This document shows positions 33,930-44,580 of a stretch of DNA of 64,000 nt, in pieces. This DNA is from Isoetes taiwanensis (Eukaryota; Streptophyta; Lycopodiopsida; Isoetales; Isoetaceae): positions 126,001-190,000 of the forward strand of contig JAJEKV010000124.1 in the NCBI GenBank assembly GCA_021234155.1, given 5' to 3'. The notes under the pieces are model-generated. The model was not told the DNA's origin. It saw only the letters and a program-made list of their open reading frames with translations, and made no database searches. The stretch's first letter is position 1. Each line of letters begins with the position of its first letter. Both the position numbers and the translations under genes were made by a program.

Positions 33930-35689
33930 TATCCATGGTTTCGATGAGGGCACGAAGAGAATCCGACGCTGAAAGGGGTATAAGGAGACCGGCATCATCC
34001 AAGAGGGTCTGCGCGCCCAGGACAGTGCTGCTACCAGTCCAATGCCAAGGAGGCCGAGTGGGAGAGGTCAATGGATAGAAGAGCAAATGCTCGACATCCT
34101 CGAAGAGGTAAGCGAATTTGGCATTTCGATTAGAGAGGCATCTAGGAGGTCTGGTATACCAGAGTCCACAATCAGGGTTTAGGGTTTAGAGCTGCCTACA
34201 TGGTTAGCAAAGGGAGGGCTGAACCAAAGAAGGAGGAGATAGCAGAATTGATTTCACAATCAATTGCATGCAGCCTCACACCCCAAAACATCAAGGCAGG
34301 TTTTAGGGCCACTGGTATCTGGCCCTTTGACCAGGAGAAGGTTAAGCCAGGCGAAGAATGTACCAGGTTTGGGAGGGTGCATGTTGAAGACATTACAGCA
34401 GGCCAGGAGCAGGCTGGAGAAGATTATCATCCAGATATGGCACAAGTGGAGGCCTTTGACATGGCAGAAGTGCACCAGCTATAGGAGGCCTTACCTGGAC
34501 AACTCCCAATTGATGTGCAAAATGACCAAACGCCACACAATCCAGCTGGTGAGCAAGTGCCACAATTTGAGCATGTGGAACATACCCATGAATTATCCAT
34601 TGAAGGTGCTGCTGTAGTGAGTCAGGTGCATGTCAATGATGTTGGAGGGTCTCAAACATGTGGCATGCCATCACAGACCATAAGGGCAAGGAAGAGAGGC
34701 TTTGCCCCAGATCTAGGAGGGAGAGTTCACATATCAAGTGATGGTTTCTGTGAGGCATTGAGAGCAGAACAGACTAGAAGGGCAGAGGCCGAGAAATTGA
34801 AATTGGAGCAGCTGGCAGCAAGGAAGGTTGAAACTGCAAGGAGGAAGGTTGAAAGGGAGGAGGCTGCCAAGAGGGCACAGGCTAACAGGGAGGAGAGAGA
34901 GAGAAGAGGAAGTTAGCTGATGCAAGGGAAGCTGCAAGTGCTGCAATGCTTAGGGAGTTTATGTACCCAAGGGGGATGTCTAGAGTGGCATCCATATTTG
35001 GTTTTCAAAGGGTGTTGAGCGAGGAGGTTAAGACAAGAAGATTACAGGTGAGGAACAGACTTAGGGTGAGACAAGGGTTAAGTCCACTTGGGGAACCCAT
35101 TGCTGTAAATCAGACGTCCCCAGGAATTGACCAAGCTCTTGAACCTGTTGTTCCTGCTAGTCCCTGTGTAGACCTGAACTCACAACCATTAGATGATGCT
35201 GATGAAGAGCAAGTCATGTGCAGTTTAGATGACACACATATCTGCTCGGGTGATGCTGGTCATGAGCATAATGTAAGTATAGAGGGTTGCATACCTCTAG
35301 TTAGGCCTGTAGCAAACCCAATCAGCACACTCAATTCCCCATTGAAGAGGTGGGACTTTCCAGCTCCACAGCAACATGCTGACATTGGTCACGACAACTC
35401 AATGAGACTGGACACCCAGGGATGGGTGAACTATGCTGCCGCCAATTCAGGACCCAAACATGACCAGGTTGCTGCAATAGACAAGGCAAGGATTATCAAG
35501 GAGATGGTGGAAATTGGGGTGGACCCTGCAATTGTAAGCCGTGCAAAGGAGATGGATGTTGGGTTTGCAAGGATATGGAGGGCTGACATGGCTCGAGTAA
35601 CCAAGCCAACTCCAAGGTTTGGGGAGGGGACCTCATTCATAGCTACACCCGCTGATAGTCAGGTATGTTTGGTCACCTTGCAATCTTAA
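33930..35689 (+). pseudogene. pogo-like transposase, internally deleted
   Basis: The N-terminal part reads RRPSGRGQWIEEQMLDILEE and VSEFGISIREASRRSGIPES, then TIR (about 34058-34178). This is a pipsqueak-type helix-turn-helix as in pogo transposases. The catalytic DDE core is absent: after GGGTTTAGGGTTTAG (34175-34189) the sequence resumes with the C-terminal signature LTPQNIKAGFRATGIWPFD (about 34275-34335). The same frame continues past a TAG at 34482-34484 into an acidic/His region and a coiled coil (EQTRRAEAEKLKLEQLAARK). A slip in a GA run near 34891-34910 shifts the frame. It then continues KLADAREAASAAMLREFMYP and a long 240-residue tail to 35689. It lacks catalytic residues and has at least two further lesions. 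Confidence 0.72.
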
Positions 35690-36170
35690 TTTTCAGTTCA
35701 CCTTTTATTTGGCACTGCTATTAACAGACAATGTGCACAGGTATCCGAACACTCGGATGAAACCCAAGACAATTAAGTATCTCGACAACTTATTGTACAT
35801 AATATATGAACAAAATAGTGAACTTGTTGTACAAGATTTATGATTAAAATAGTGAACTGACTGTTGCACATTCTGTTGTTTGCAACTGATTTCCCAATCC
35901 ATTAGCAGTATGGGACATGGACCCGACACGATCATTATCATAAATAAATAACAACAGCAATGAACATAAGCAATGAACAGCAATGAACATAAGCAACAGT
36001 AACAGTAATAAGAAGATCATTCCATTAGACAAAAATAATGATCAGACAAAATTGAGCCCTCAGGCTGCACAAAATAAGCCCGAAGGGCCATTTCACAACA
36101 TAAACCAAGAAGGAAGAGGAGGGGAGGATCGTCCAGAGTGGCCTTTCTGTACAAAGGGGGCTGCAGCTCA

Positions 36171-36650
36171 TTAACCTACGGGGCTCTGGAAGAGCACATG
36201 ATTGCCTTCTGTGATTACGATCTGGCAGTGGATCAGATCATTCTCGGAACGAGCCCGCTCAACTTGAGAGACGATTTCGGGCGAGACCTCGACACTTACG
36301 GAAGAACCCACGGCCATTGTGATCTCTGCCGGGGTTACCAAACAGTTTCTAATTTTGAAAGAATTAGGAGTCGTTGAGGTCGAGGAGGAGCTAGCAGGGG
36401 AGGATGGAGCACTCGGAGCAGGGCGAGCCCTCTTCGACAGACCATACCCGCCACCCCTCACCACGTCCCACCTCCCGCCAGACCCGGGATAACTAGTTCT
36501 TCTGGCATGATCCATGGCGCCTAAACCCTGTAACACAACGAAAAAACACAAGATCAATGGAAGATTCGAAACAAAAACATATCAGACGCTCAGAACTTAC
36601 CTCCGACGCTTGAGAAACCCGGATGCTTGAGCGGAATGGACTACCGCCTG
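36171..36650 (-). CDS. 5' end of an unidentified gene (promoter, 5'UTR intron, first coding exon)
   Basis: A TATA-like CCTTTAAATGG (about 36666-36676) precedes a 5'UTR exon ending at 36601 with a GTAAGT donor. A short intron ends in GTTACAG before 36527. Translation would start at 36515 (MDHARRTSYPGSGGRWDVVR) and continue as a basic, Ser/Pro-rich segment (SKRARPAPSAPSSPASSSST). It then reads NCLVTPAEITMAVGSSVSVE and QIVITEGNHVLFQSPV, with a donor-like CGTAG|GTTAAT at 36176. The read-through frame stops at 36171. The layout is that of a real gene start, but I find no downstream exon before the pogo relic 480 bp away, so it may be a truncated or captured 5' end. I do not recognise the protein. 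Confidence 0.4.
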
Positions 36651-36679
36651 CTCGATCTCTCCATTTAAAGGCTTAACTG

Positions 36680-37590
36680 TAATGATGGGTCAGGATTTCG
36701 AAAAATCTGGCTTTTACAGCCGAATTAATTTTCATCCGGACATGGCAGAGAATGTTCGGGCCAATTTGGCTCAAGAATTGGAGTTGGAGTGGAGAAAATC
36801 GCCTCGATTTTTGGACGAAGAGGGCCAAAAAGGCAACCATTACCGTTGGCAGTACCTCGATATCCGGTACCATACGTATCGGTAGCTGGCGACCTAGGCC
36901 TCGAATATGGCACCTAGGTCCGCCGATATTAATGGGATGTGGCCCTAAAGTGGGAGACGGTGTGGCGTGAAGATCCACGCAAGTGCGCGATAGGTGGCAA
37001 CTGGTGCACGGTAGGAGGCAACTGACGCGCGTTAGCATGCAATAAGCCCCGCTAAAGAGGGCCTCGGGTACCACAAAGTGTGGTTAGGAGCCTGGCGACG
37101 GTGGACGTTTGACCCCCCTTTCTTGATGCCACCATAACTTTCAATAGAGATTGAATTTTGGATAATTGTCTTCGGGGAAGATGTTAAGGACAACATCAGG
37201 TATCCGAATAAATTGATGGATCGAAAGACGGGTGAAATCCGGATGTATGAGGACAATTTGCCCCTTAAGTGCGCGGAACATGGCGACCAAACCCTAATGA
37301 GAGTTGCATTGCTTTTGCAGGGAAGAAACAGAAGATACGTTCGTGGCCGATTTTGATGTTCGCTTGGCAACTCTAAGAACTATAAAGTCTAATCCTGTCT
37401 TGGTAATAGAATCCTGAATGAGGTTTTGTTGTATGGTCAGATCAAGACTGACACTCCTTGCAGATCAAAGACTTGCAAAATACAACCAAGTCTGTATTCT
37501 ATTCTAAAGTAGAAGGCAAAATTCGTTTGTAATAATTTTGCTTAAATTCAATTTGCAATATGTCTCAGTTGTTGCACATGGAAGCAGGGA
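36680..37590. other. Upstream/intergenic DNA, nothing recognised
   Basis: Open frames on both strands (for example 36673-37074) lack domains. A direct 'acctaggcctcgaatatggc / cacctaggtccgccg' motif is the only local structure noticed. Confidence 0.4.
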
Positions 37591-38175
37591 ATAAATTACT
37601 AATCACATATTTCTTATTAGCCAGAATAACTTTAGCTAAACTTGCTCGATATTAATCCCAAAACTTTCTGTGGTTTAGCTAAACTCTACACATTTTTCCT
37701 CTCATACTTTCTAACGTTTAGCTAAACTAACCCAAAAATCATCCCAAAAATTCCTATGGTGTGGTCAACAGAAAATATTAAATCAAATTACTATACCTTT
37801 TTTCAATATATTCCACTTATTTTAGTCATTTTCTTTGTGAAAACATTCTAAAATAATGCAAACTAACAAAGTCTAGGACTCAAATTAATTCATAATGCTA
37901 AAAACTAAACTACTAATCATATATTTCATATAAACTAGAATGATGTTAGCTAAACTATCTTGAAATTCATTCTAAAAGTTTCTATGGTTTAGCTAAACAA
38001 TATAAAATTTCACTCTCTTACTTTCTAGCATTCGGCTAAAGAGCTTCAGGGTTGGTGCAGTCCCGAAAAAAGTTAAGCTAAAATTATTATTTTTTCTCAA
38101 TATTTTCCATTTACTTTAGCCAAAGTTTTTTGAAAATGTGCTAAAAAATCGCCAAATAGCTAAGTTTAGCCCTTA
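37590..38175. repeat. Diverged direct duplication, about 300 bp, AT-rich
   Basis: Two blocks share the order 'aatcatatatttc.tat', 'tggtttagctaaac', 'ctctc.tactttcta.c.tt.gctaaa' and 'ttctcaatattttccatttactttag' (37600-37870 and 37913-38160). The motif TTTAGCTAAAC is itself a partial palindrome and occurs repeatedly. Confidence 0.6.
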
Positions 38176-38599
38176 AATTATTCCATGATGGAAGAGGAGC
38201 TTGGAGAAAAGGTCGTGTATGCAGGTTCTTCAAACCAGAAGCCATGTGAGCCTTATTAGGGTTTATAATAGTTTAATGGGCACCCTCTTTTAAGCAATAA
38301 AGCGTAATGAATTTTTGTGCTTGACATCATCATGTGAAAATGAGACATTAAAATCGGATGGAATGAGCATCCCATATATTACTAGAATGCCAAGGGAATT
38401 TGCTGACATCTTTTGGGAATTAATGCAGCCATTAGTGTAAGGATGATTTCTACACAGGCTTTGCCTTTTGGCCTCCCTACGATTGCCCTCGACGTGTGCC
38501 TGAAGAACAACCATAGGTCAGAAGTGCTGATGTGCATATGCAAACTGACATTTTGTACAATCATGTCTATATATTTAGGAAGATTCACTCGTGTATAAT

Positions 38600-38893
38600 G
38601 GCAGATTATTGGCAGCAACAATTTGATAATGGGTTCATGTCGTTGCACATGACTGTAAACTTGGAGATCATAATATTTTACCCAATGCAACTCTTCTTGG
38701 CAGTCGTGTTGTGCTCGAGGTAAGTATCTAAAAATCTCTTGTGACTCTTCTTGTTCATGCTAAAGTCTTGGAACGCTTTATTATAATTCTCAGGATTTTG
38801 TTCACACTGGAGATGTTGTTGCTGCCCATCAATTCTGCCATATTGATTCGTATTCCTTTCTAGCAGCGGGGACAATGGTTGCATCATGGCCAG
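38600..38893 (+). pseudogene. LPXA: UDP-GlcNAc O-acyltransferase (LpxA) gene fragment
   Basis: The plus strand reads IIGSNNLIMGSC (38605-38640). After a 2-bp loss it reads AHDCKLGDHNILPNATLLGS then RVVLE, ending at 38719 on a GTAAGT donor. After CTCAG the next exon (38794 on) reads DFVHTGDVVAAHQFCHIDSY then SFLAAGTMV. This is the left-handed beta-helix of LpxA, including the catalytic-His region (IAHDCKLG) and the HQFCHIG...F motif. Plant LpxA homologues are mitochondrial enzymes of a lipid A-like pathway. Only about a third of the protein is present and the frame is broken. The intron is retained. Confidence 0.8.
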
Positions 38894-39107
38894 CTTTCTA
38901 CATTGTCATGCTTTCTGAGATCATTTCCTCGGTTGCCCATTCTCATATGTTGTATTCTAATTTGTCTTCAGGATTTTGTTTCTCAATGGATCCAAGTACT
39001 CAACACTTGTTCCTCTTTTAACTAATAGTACTCTTTAATTTAGAAAAATATGGAGCACTGATAAGAGAATTCTAATCTTCTTTATTAAAATGGGAGCGTG
39101 TTGGTAA

Positions 39108-39150
39108 CCGTGCCCGGAACGCCGCATGTGCAGATGCATGCGGCGTTCCC
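39108..39150. repeat. Hairpin-forming inverted repeat
   Basis: GGAACGCCGCATGTGCAGAT is followed by GCATGCGGCGTTCC, so the outer 12-14 bases pair. The flank 'ccctctcccccttgcgg' resembles the end of the MITE at 39330-39696, so this may be a relic of a related element. Confidence 0.65.
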
Positions 39151-39190
39151 TCTCCCCCTTGCGGGACTTTTTTTGGTAATCTGCGTCTAC

Positions 39191-39242
39191 TTCGGCATCA
39201 AGTTTGAAATCGAGCTTCGGCATCAAGTTTGAAATCGAGCTT
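39191..39242. repeat. Tandem duplication, about 26 bp x 2
   Basis: CGGCATCAAGTTTGAAATCG followed by AGCTT occurs twice in a row. Confidence 0.8.
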
Positions 39243-39329
39243 TGGTCTCTCAGTCGGTCGCCGTTCTCTCTTGCTCCAGTTTGGGCATTTTCTTTCCTTT
39301 TGAAGAGTTCTTTCCTTCCTCTTCAAAAT

Positions 39330-39696
39330 GACGATGCTAAGGGACGCTTCACATGTGACAGAAAACATATTCACATGTTAATTTTTTTTGACGGACGGCT
39401 CAACGTCCAAACCGTTGGACGTCAAACTGCTCCAGCAGTTCTTGATCGACCGGCTGCTTCAGCGTTTGGACGTCTTGACCTCCGTTTCCAGTAATTTTCG
39501 GTTTCACCTGCAGCAATAGGTAAAATCTTGAAGCAATCTTGAAGTTCGGTGGTGCAAAAACAGCGATGGAGTAGCAAAAACCGGTGATGGTGTAGCAATC
39601 TTGAAGTCTAGCATGTGAACGCCTCAAAATTCTTGCTGGAGACGTTCACATTGGGGAGGAGCCGGAGACGCTACATGTGAGGCGTCCCTAAGCCCC
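39330..39696. mobile_element. MITE, 367 bp, 9-bp TSD (Mutator-like)
   Basis: CTTCAAAAT flanks the unit at 39321-39329 and 39697-39705. Inside, the left end holds GCTAAGGGACGCTTCACATG and the right end, read on the minus strand, holds GCTTAGGGACGCCTCACATG. A 9-bp duplication and GG-rich termini suit a MULE-derived MITE. No ORF is encoded. Confidence 0.65.
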
Positions 39697-40227
39697 CTTC
39701 AAAATAGTGACGAAATTTTTGGAACGGAACGCCTGAGCAGCTAACATATTGGGCGAATGGATCTCGCTTTCATGATGGGCTGGCTGGGTTCAATGTCTCT
39801 GGAAAATAAGAAGCTTATCAAGCTGTTGTGTGCATTTCGAGGTTGGAGCTGGAGCAAATCGTTGCTGTAGTCAATCTCTCACAGTTGATCAAGGTATTTA
39901 ATATTTGTGTGCACAGGTATTGCACAGTTATAAGGTATCAGAGCAGAGCTTGGATATCAAGGCAGAGTTTGGAGCCAAGATTTGAGGGCGTCGCTGAGCT
40001 TGGAGTCGTTATGAATGGTAAATCCATGAAAGGTCTTAGAATGGATTTTTAAGGTGAGAATGATTAGGATCGGAATGATTTTTTAGAATGCTTTGAGTCG
40101 AAATGGTTCAATCTACCAAAAAAAAAAAAAATTTCACTCATGTCATTTTGCTGCTCTTTCCTGCGGTTGTTTCTGTAGAAACAGACTGGCTCTATATAGA
40201 TTTGAGGCGCCAATACATGTTTTTGGA

Positions 40228-40595
40228 TTCCAAAAAACTAAAGCATCCTCGAGTTTTCCTATTGAAACAGGTTTTACGGGTTTTTCTACTGAAATAGGTT
40301 TCTCTGATTAGAGCCCATTTCGCTCTGATTTGGGCACTGTAAACGAGTTTCCAGCTGTTTTTCTGAATCTCAAGACTTCTTCAGCAATGAATCCAAAGGT
40401 GAATTCCTGAAAACTGAAACATCCTCGAATCTTTTTACTGAAATGAGTTTCATGTGTTTTTCTACAGAAATAGGTTTCTGGGATTATGGCCTAAATCGCT
40501 TTAATCTGGGCATTGCAAACGATTCCTCAGCCCATTACTGAAACCCCAGCCAGACTTCTTCAACAAGGAATCCAAAGGTGAATTTACAATACAAA
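40228..40595. repeat. Tandem duplication, about 184 bp x 2
   Basis: Blocks starting 'aaaactaaagcatcctcgag' (about 40228) and 'aaaactgaaacatcctcgaa' (about 40408) run in parallel through 'ctgaaataggtttct', 'tttgggca.tg.aaacga' and 'aatccaaaggtgaatt'. There is no ORF; it resembles UTR or promoter DNA. Confidence 0.75.
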
Positions 40596-41486
40596 TATTA
40601 TAAATAGCTTCAGCGATTTCTGCTTCTTTGCTTTATTTTAGGTAGCAAACACTGTGTATAGGCGCTTGCAGGGTTGAACCTCTGTTTGCCAAATCTGGGA
40701 TATGGCATTATGCAAGACATCTACCCTGCATTAACAAGTAAGTAAAAAAGTGCAATATTCATCTTTTTTGCTGTTGCTTGATGTTTTGCTTGATTCTTGA
40801 TTTTCGCTTCTACTTGATGTTTTTGCTTTGCCAAATTTTCTACTTGATGTCTTTTGCTTTTCCAAATTTCATAACACTTGGATTGTTCTTATGGTAGGCA
40901 CCTGGGCTGCATGTAGAGGCACTGGTAACTATGTCTTACAATTGTGGTATATGCCAATTCTTGCAAGTAAAGTAAGTTTTTTTTCTAAAGTTTCTACTTG
41001 GTTTAGTTTTTTCTTTTTTTAACGTTTTAAGGGATAAGATTGCTTACAAGTTGCACTACTTTGCAAGCAAAACTAGTAAGGTGAATCCTTTTTGGGTTGC
41101 CCCTAGGGGGGCAAACCCTCGTATGTGGGTTTGTGACATATTCTGGGTATATCTTTGGAATATACCCGATATATATCTTTGGATCGCTAAAACCCATCAT
41201 TGCTTTTGTAAAACCTCACTGCGTACCCTAGCATTTGCACGGCTTACATCTCATAATTTTCTTCTCGTGGTTGATCCTTGTATCTGCCTTTGGGTGCTTG
41301 GCAGGGACCGCCTGGACCATTGTGAACCTGATTGATTTTGGTAAGTGAGTTTCCTTGAAGAGGGATTTAAGAGATTTGATTATTTCTACTCATACGAAAT
41401 GTAGACGTTAAGGACCTGGAAAGATCTCCCTCGATTTTGACGGTGAATGGCAGCAATGGGACCAAGGGAATACAGAGGGAAGACCG

Positions 41487-42003
41487 TATATATCATCCGG
41501 GATGTGGTTTTCCCGGACACCCGTTATCAGCCATTGTGGTTAATCCGGACACCCGTTATCAGCCATTAAGAACCACGCAGTTTGAAGCCCAAAACCAAGG
41601 TGTTTTGCCCTTTTTTATCGGGCATTACGCTCTATTTACCTTAAATCTCTTCCTCTCTTCATCAATCTAGCATAAAAGGGTATACAAAGTGATTGGCATG
41701 CTTTTAAAGCGGATCAAACCGCCTACCCGAAGCGCATTTGCAGAGTGATCTCATCAAAATTTCTGCCCCGTGGTTGCAGTTCTCACTTTTGGTTTTTGTC
41801 CCGGATTAACCACTTTTTGTCCATTGATTAACCACTGGCCGATATCCGATGTCCGGATTAATCACCTACGGCGATATCGGATGTCCTGATTAACCACCTC
41901 ATCATCGATATCGGATGTCCTGATTAACCACCACGACGATACCGGATGTCCTGGATTAACCACTCGATTTTGTCCTAAAAACCACATCCCTGGATGATAT
42001 ATC
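41487..42003. mobile_element. MITE-like foldback, about 517 bp
   Basis: The left end TATATATCATCCGGGATGTG then GTTTT is mirrored at the right by AAAACCACATCCCTGGATGA then TATAT. Inside are four to six imperfect copies of 'gatatcggatgtcctgatta / accac' (41800-41950) and a duplicated 'ggacacccgttatcagccat' (about 41515-41565). The TSD is unclear because the ends are TA-rich. Confidence 0.6.
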
Positions 42004-42502
42004 TGAGTTCCAATACTGAGCTTCAATCAATCTTGAGAAGGAATCGAACTTAAAATCATGATACAAAGTTTAGCGGATATCATGCAAGAACAAAATAGAG
42101 GAAACACTACACCTGAGGAGCTTCCAACGCACATTGGTTCTTAGAGGTTGGCAACTTTATTCCCCATAGTAGAAAGAATTTTATGCTCTCTTTCCAGCAT
42201 CTTTTCTCAATATGGATCCTTCACATTGATCTTGCTCGTGTCTCAAATTGGGGTTCTAAGTTTGCAAGTCATTGCTAAAACTGATTCAATGCATGCGTTT
42301 CCTGCAAGATCTTTATAGTTCTATGCTGCGGCATGATGCCGGCTTTTGTGTTCTAGTCATGTGCAGAAGATGGCAATACATGCTAAGAAATTTAAGGTGT
42401 ACATATACTTGGCAAATTCATGTGTAGGTTCACAGTTTTCTTCCCTTTTAGCCTGGAGAATGCACTCTTATATGTCTGACATGGATTAATGTACATCCAC
42501 AG

Positions 42503-43126
42503 GCTTCTGTTTCTGCAAAAGCAGAACAAGATGCAAGGTGTCAAGTTGCGCCATCACAAGTCCAAAGAAAATATGGCAATGATGTGATAGAAAATGGAAG
42601 GCATCCAAGCATATGCATTTACCAAAATGGCGACCATGAGTTAAGAAAACCATCACTGCAATGGACCCAACAACAACCACCAGGAGCAGATCCTAAAGGC
42701 CCTCCGGTGAAGTTGTCTGAAAGCTCTCCAGCTTTACCCTTTTATGGGTTTTACAATGATTACATTGGCTATAATGAACACATATCAAAAAACAACTCCC
42801 AATACTTCTGGCAAGGTAATAATGTACATGATTTAGAAGGGCACCATGCAACTGTTGATATACCATCTGCAGAATTACAGTCTAACAACTATTCCCTTAT
42901 GAATAATGGTATTTCAAATTCAAAGATAGATGCTGGCTTATGGTATGGTTATGTGCCCATGCATCAGACTGCACAGCAGCTCCATCAAGTAGCCACTTTA
43001 CAAGTTGGAGCGCTTCGTCATTAGATACAGGTACATGCATCAAACACGGCATTGCAAAATTCGTTTTTCTCCAACTCCAAATCCTCTTATGATCCTTCCA
43101 TGGAGTACACAGTAGATGGATCACAG
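42503..43126 (+). pseudogene. Unidentified long exon with one premature stop
   Basis: After an acceptor (CATCCACAG) a 208-codon frame starts ASVSAKAEQDARCQVAPSQV and ends at a CAG|GTGAGT donor. It is phase 0 at both ends and is interrupted only by a TAG at about 43022-43024. The product is rich in Asn, Gln, His and Tyr (FYGFYNDYIGYNEHISKNNS, YGYVPMHQTAQQLHQ). After the TAG it continues HASNTALQNSFFSNSKSSYD. Its codon quality and splice sites suggest a once-real exon. I cannot assign a family. A PPR fragment follows within 100 bp. Confidence 0.5.
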
Positions 43127-43214
43127 GTGAGTCACATTCAAACTACTGGATTATTTCTGTTGGCTGTCATGCTTGGTCTGTACTACTAGGCTCAGTGTAC
43201 TGCAATAGGAAATA

Positions 43215-43640
43215 TGGGGTATAATATAGTTGGTGTGGTTGATATGTATGCAAAGTGTGGAAGTTTTGAGGAAGCATGCAAAGTTCTGGATGATTTGCTG
43301 GAATGGAATGTAATATCTGTAACTGCAATGATTGACGGATGTGCACAGGATTCGGAAGGCTTCCTTGCACTGAAATACTATGAAGAAATGCAGGAAAGAG
43401 GAATAAAACCAAATAGTGGCACGTTTCTTATCATGATCAAAGCATGTGGTAGCGTCAGTTTAGAATGGGGCAGATGTATTCATGAGCAAGTAATTGACAA
43501 GTGTTTTCCTGGGGTGCATTCTTCTGGATAAGTATGCTAAACATGGAACCTGCAGGAAGCATGCAAAGTTTTCAGTAACATTTCAGATCTAGATGTCGTA
43601 TTATGGGCCACTATCTTGATGCGTTGATATCTTCTTTCAG
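43215..43640 (+). pseudogene. PPR (PLS-type) protein fragment
   Basis: VGVVDMYAKCGSFEEACKVL, DDLLEWNVISVTAMIDGCAQ, EEMQERGIKPNSGTFLIMIK, ACGSVSLEWGRCIHEQVI and, after a frameshift, KYAKHGTLQEACKVFSNIS are PPR helices. The first 105 residues are open, then the frame breaks and stops. PLS-type PPR proteins edit or process organelle RNA; this piece has no start, no targeting peptide and no E/DYW domain. Confidence 0.8.
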
Positions 43641-44059
43641 TCATATAGTAATGATTTGAAGGGCTGTGAGAACAGTGGCTTTGACGAAAGTGGCCGAAGC
43701 AGCCAGATACACCTAACATTTTTAGCTTTGGTGTTTTAGCTCTATTTACAAATAACTTCAAGTTTCCATCATATGTGGCAGTTGTCTTGGTGTCTCAACA
43801 TGTAAAGGTAGCATGCAATTTAGGATGCTTTCAAGTCTACCCTTGAAATGTTTATCATTATGCCAATATCTCTGTACTTCAGATCCTGCAAATTGTATTT
43901 ATGGTGTTACCCTTGACCGATCAAAATGCAGGTGAATTATGAATGCATTTGATAATGTATATCATATCTGCTATCAAAGTGGATATCCCTTTCTCTTTTA
44001 TCTCTAATAATATGGAAGATGGTTCCGTTTTAGAGCTATCATCGTGATAACCATCTCCT

Positions 44060-44580
44060 GTGCTCCAGCTGGGCCACTCGTACCCGCATGTTTTACAGTT
44101 GGGTTCAATCCACGAGGAAATGAATTGGTAAGTCTACAAAGCATTTGACAGCCTCTTAGTGTTGTATCTTTGCTGGAACTCTCATATCTTCACGTGCTGC
44201 TTGCAGGTTGACAATGGAATCACACAATGGGGTTATGAAAGGATGCATTTGGATTACAGGTAGTGTTTTCAAATGAATTCTTTGAAATTTTAAGATTTTA
44301 GCTCCATTTGCAGCTTCTTGTAAAGGTATCCCTGTACTAGTGAGGCAATCTTAGTATTAGTGAGACATTCACCCATCCATCGCAGGCACAGTTTTTAGTT
44401 AAGAGTAGTGTAATGGAGTTGTATTCATGTATTATTGCATTCGACTAGTTGGGATGCCATATCATTGCTTTTCTGTTACTAAGTGGTGTGCATTGCTGAT
44501 AAGTTGTATGAAGCAGGGATTTCATTCACGGTAAAGGCATGAATCGATTTTGGGCACAGGTTGGAGGGTACAAGGGACCT
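44060..44580 (+). pseudogene. Possible short exons of an unidentified gene
   Basis: Three pieces join in sense: GPLVPACFTVGFNPRGNEL (ends at GGTAAGT, about 44133), VDNGITQWGYERMHLDYR (about 44209-44262, ends CAG|GTAG) and DFIHGKGMNRFWAQVGGYKG (about 44518-44577). Splice-like signals agree, but the family is not recognised. Confidence 0.3.

Noticed and set aside
34946-35689. Independent 247-codon gene
   Set aside because: A one-step frame slip in the GA run at about 34891-34910 joins it smoothly to the preceding pogo tail, so it is better read as part of that relic.
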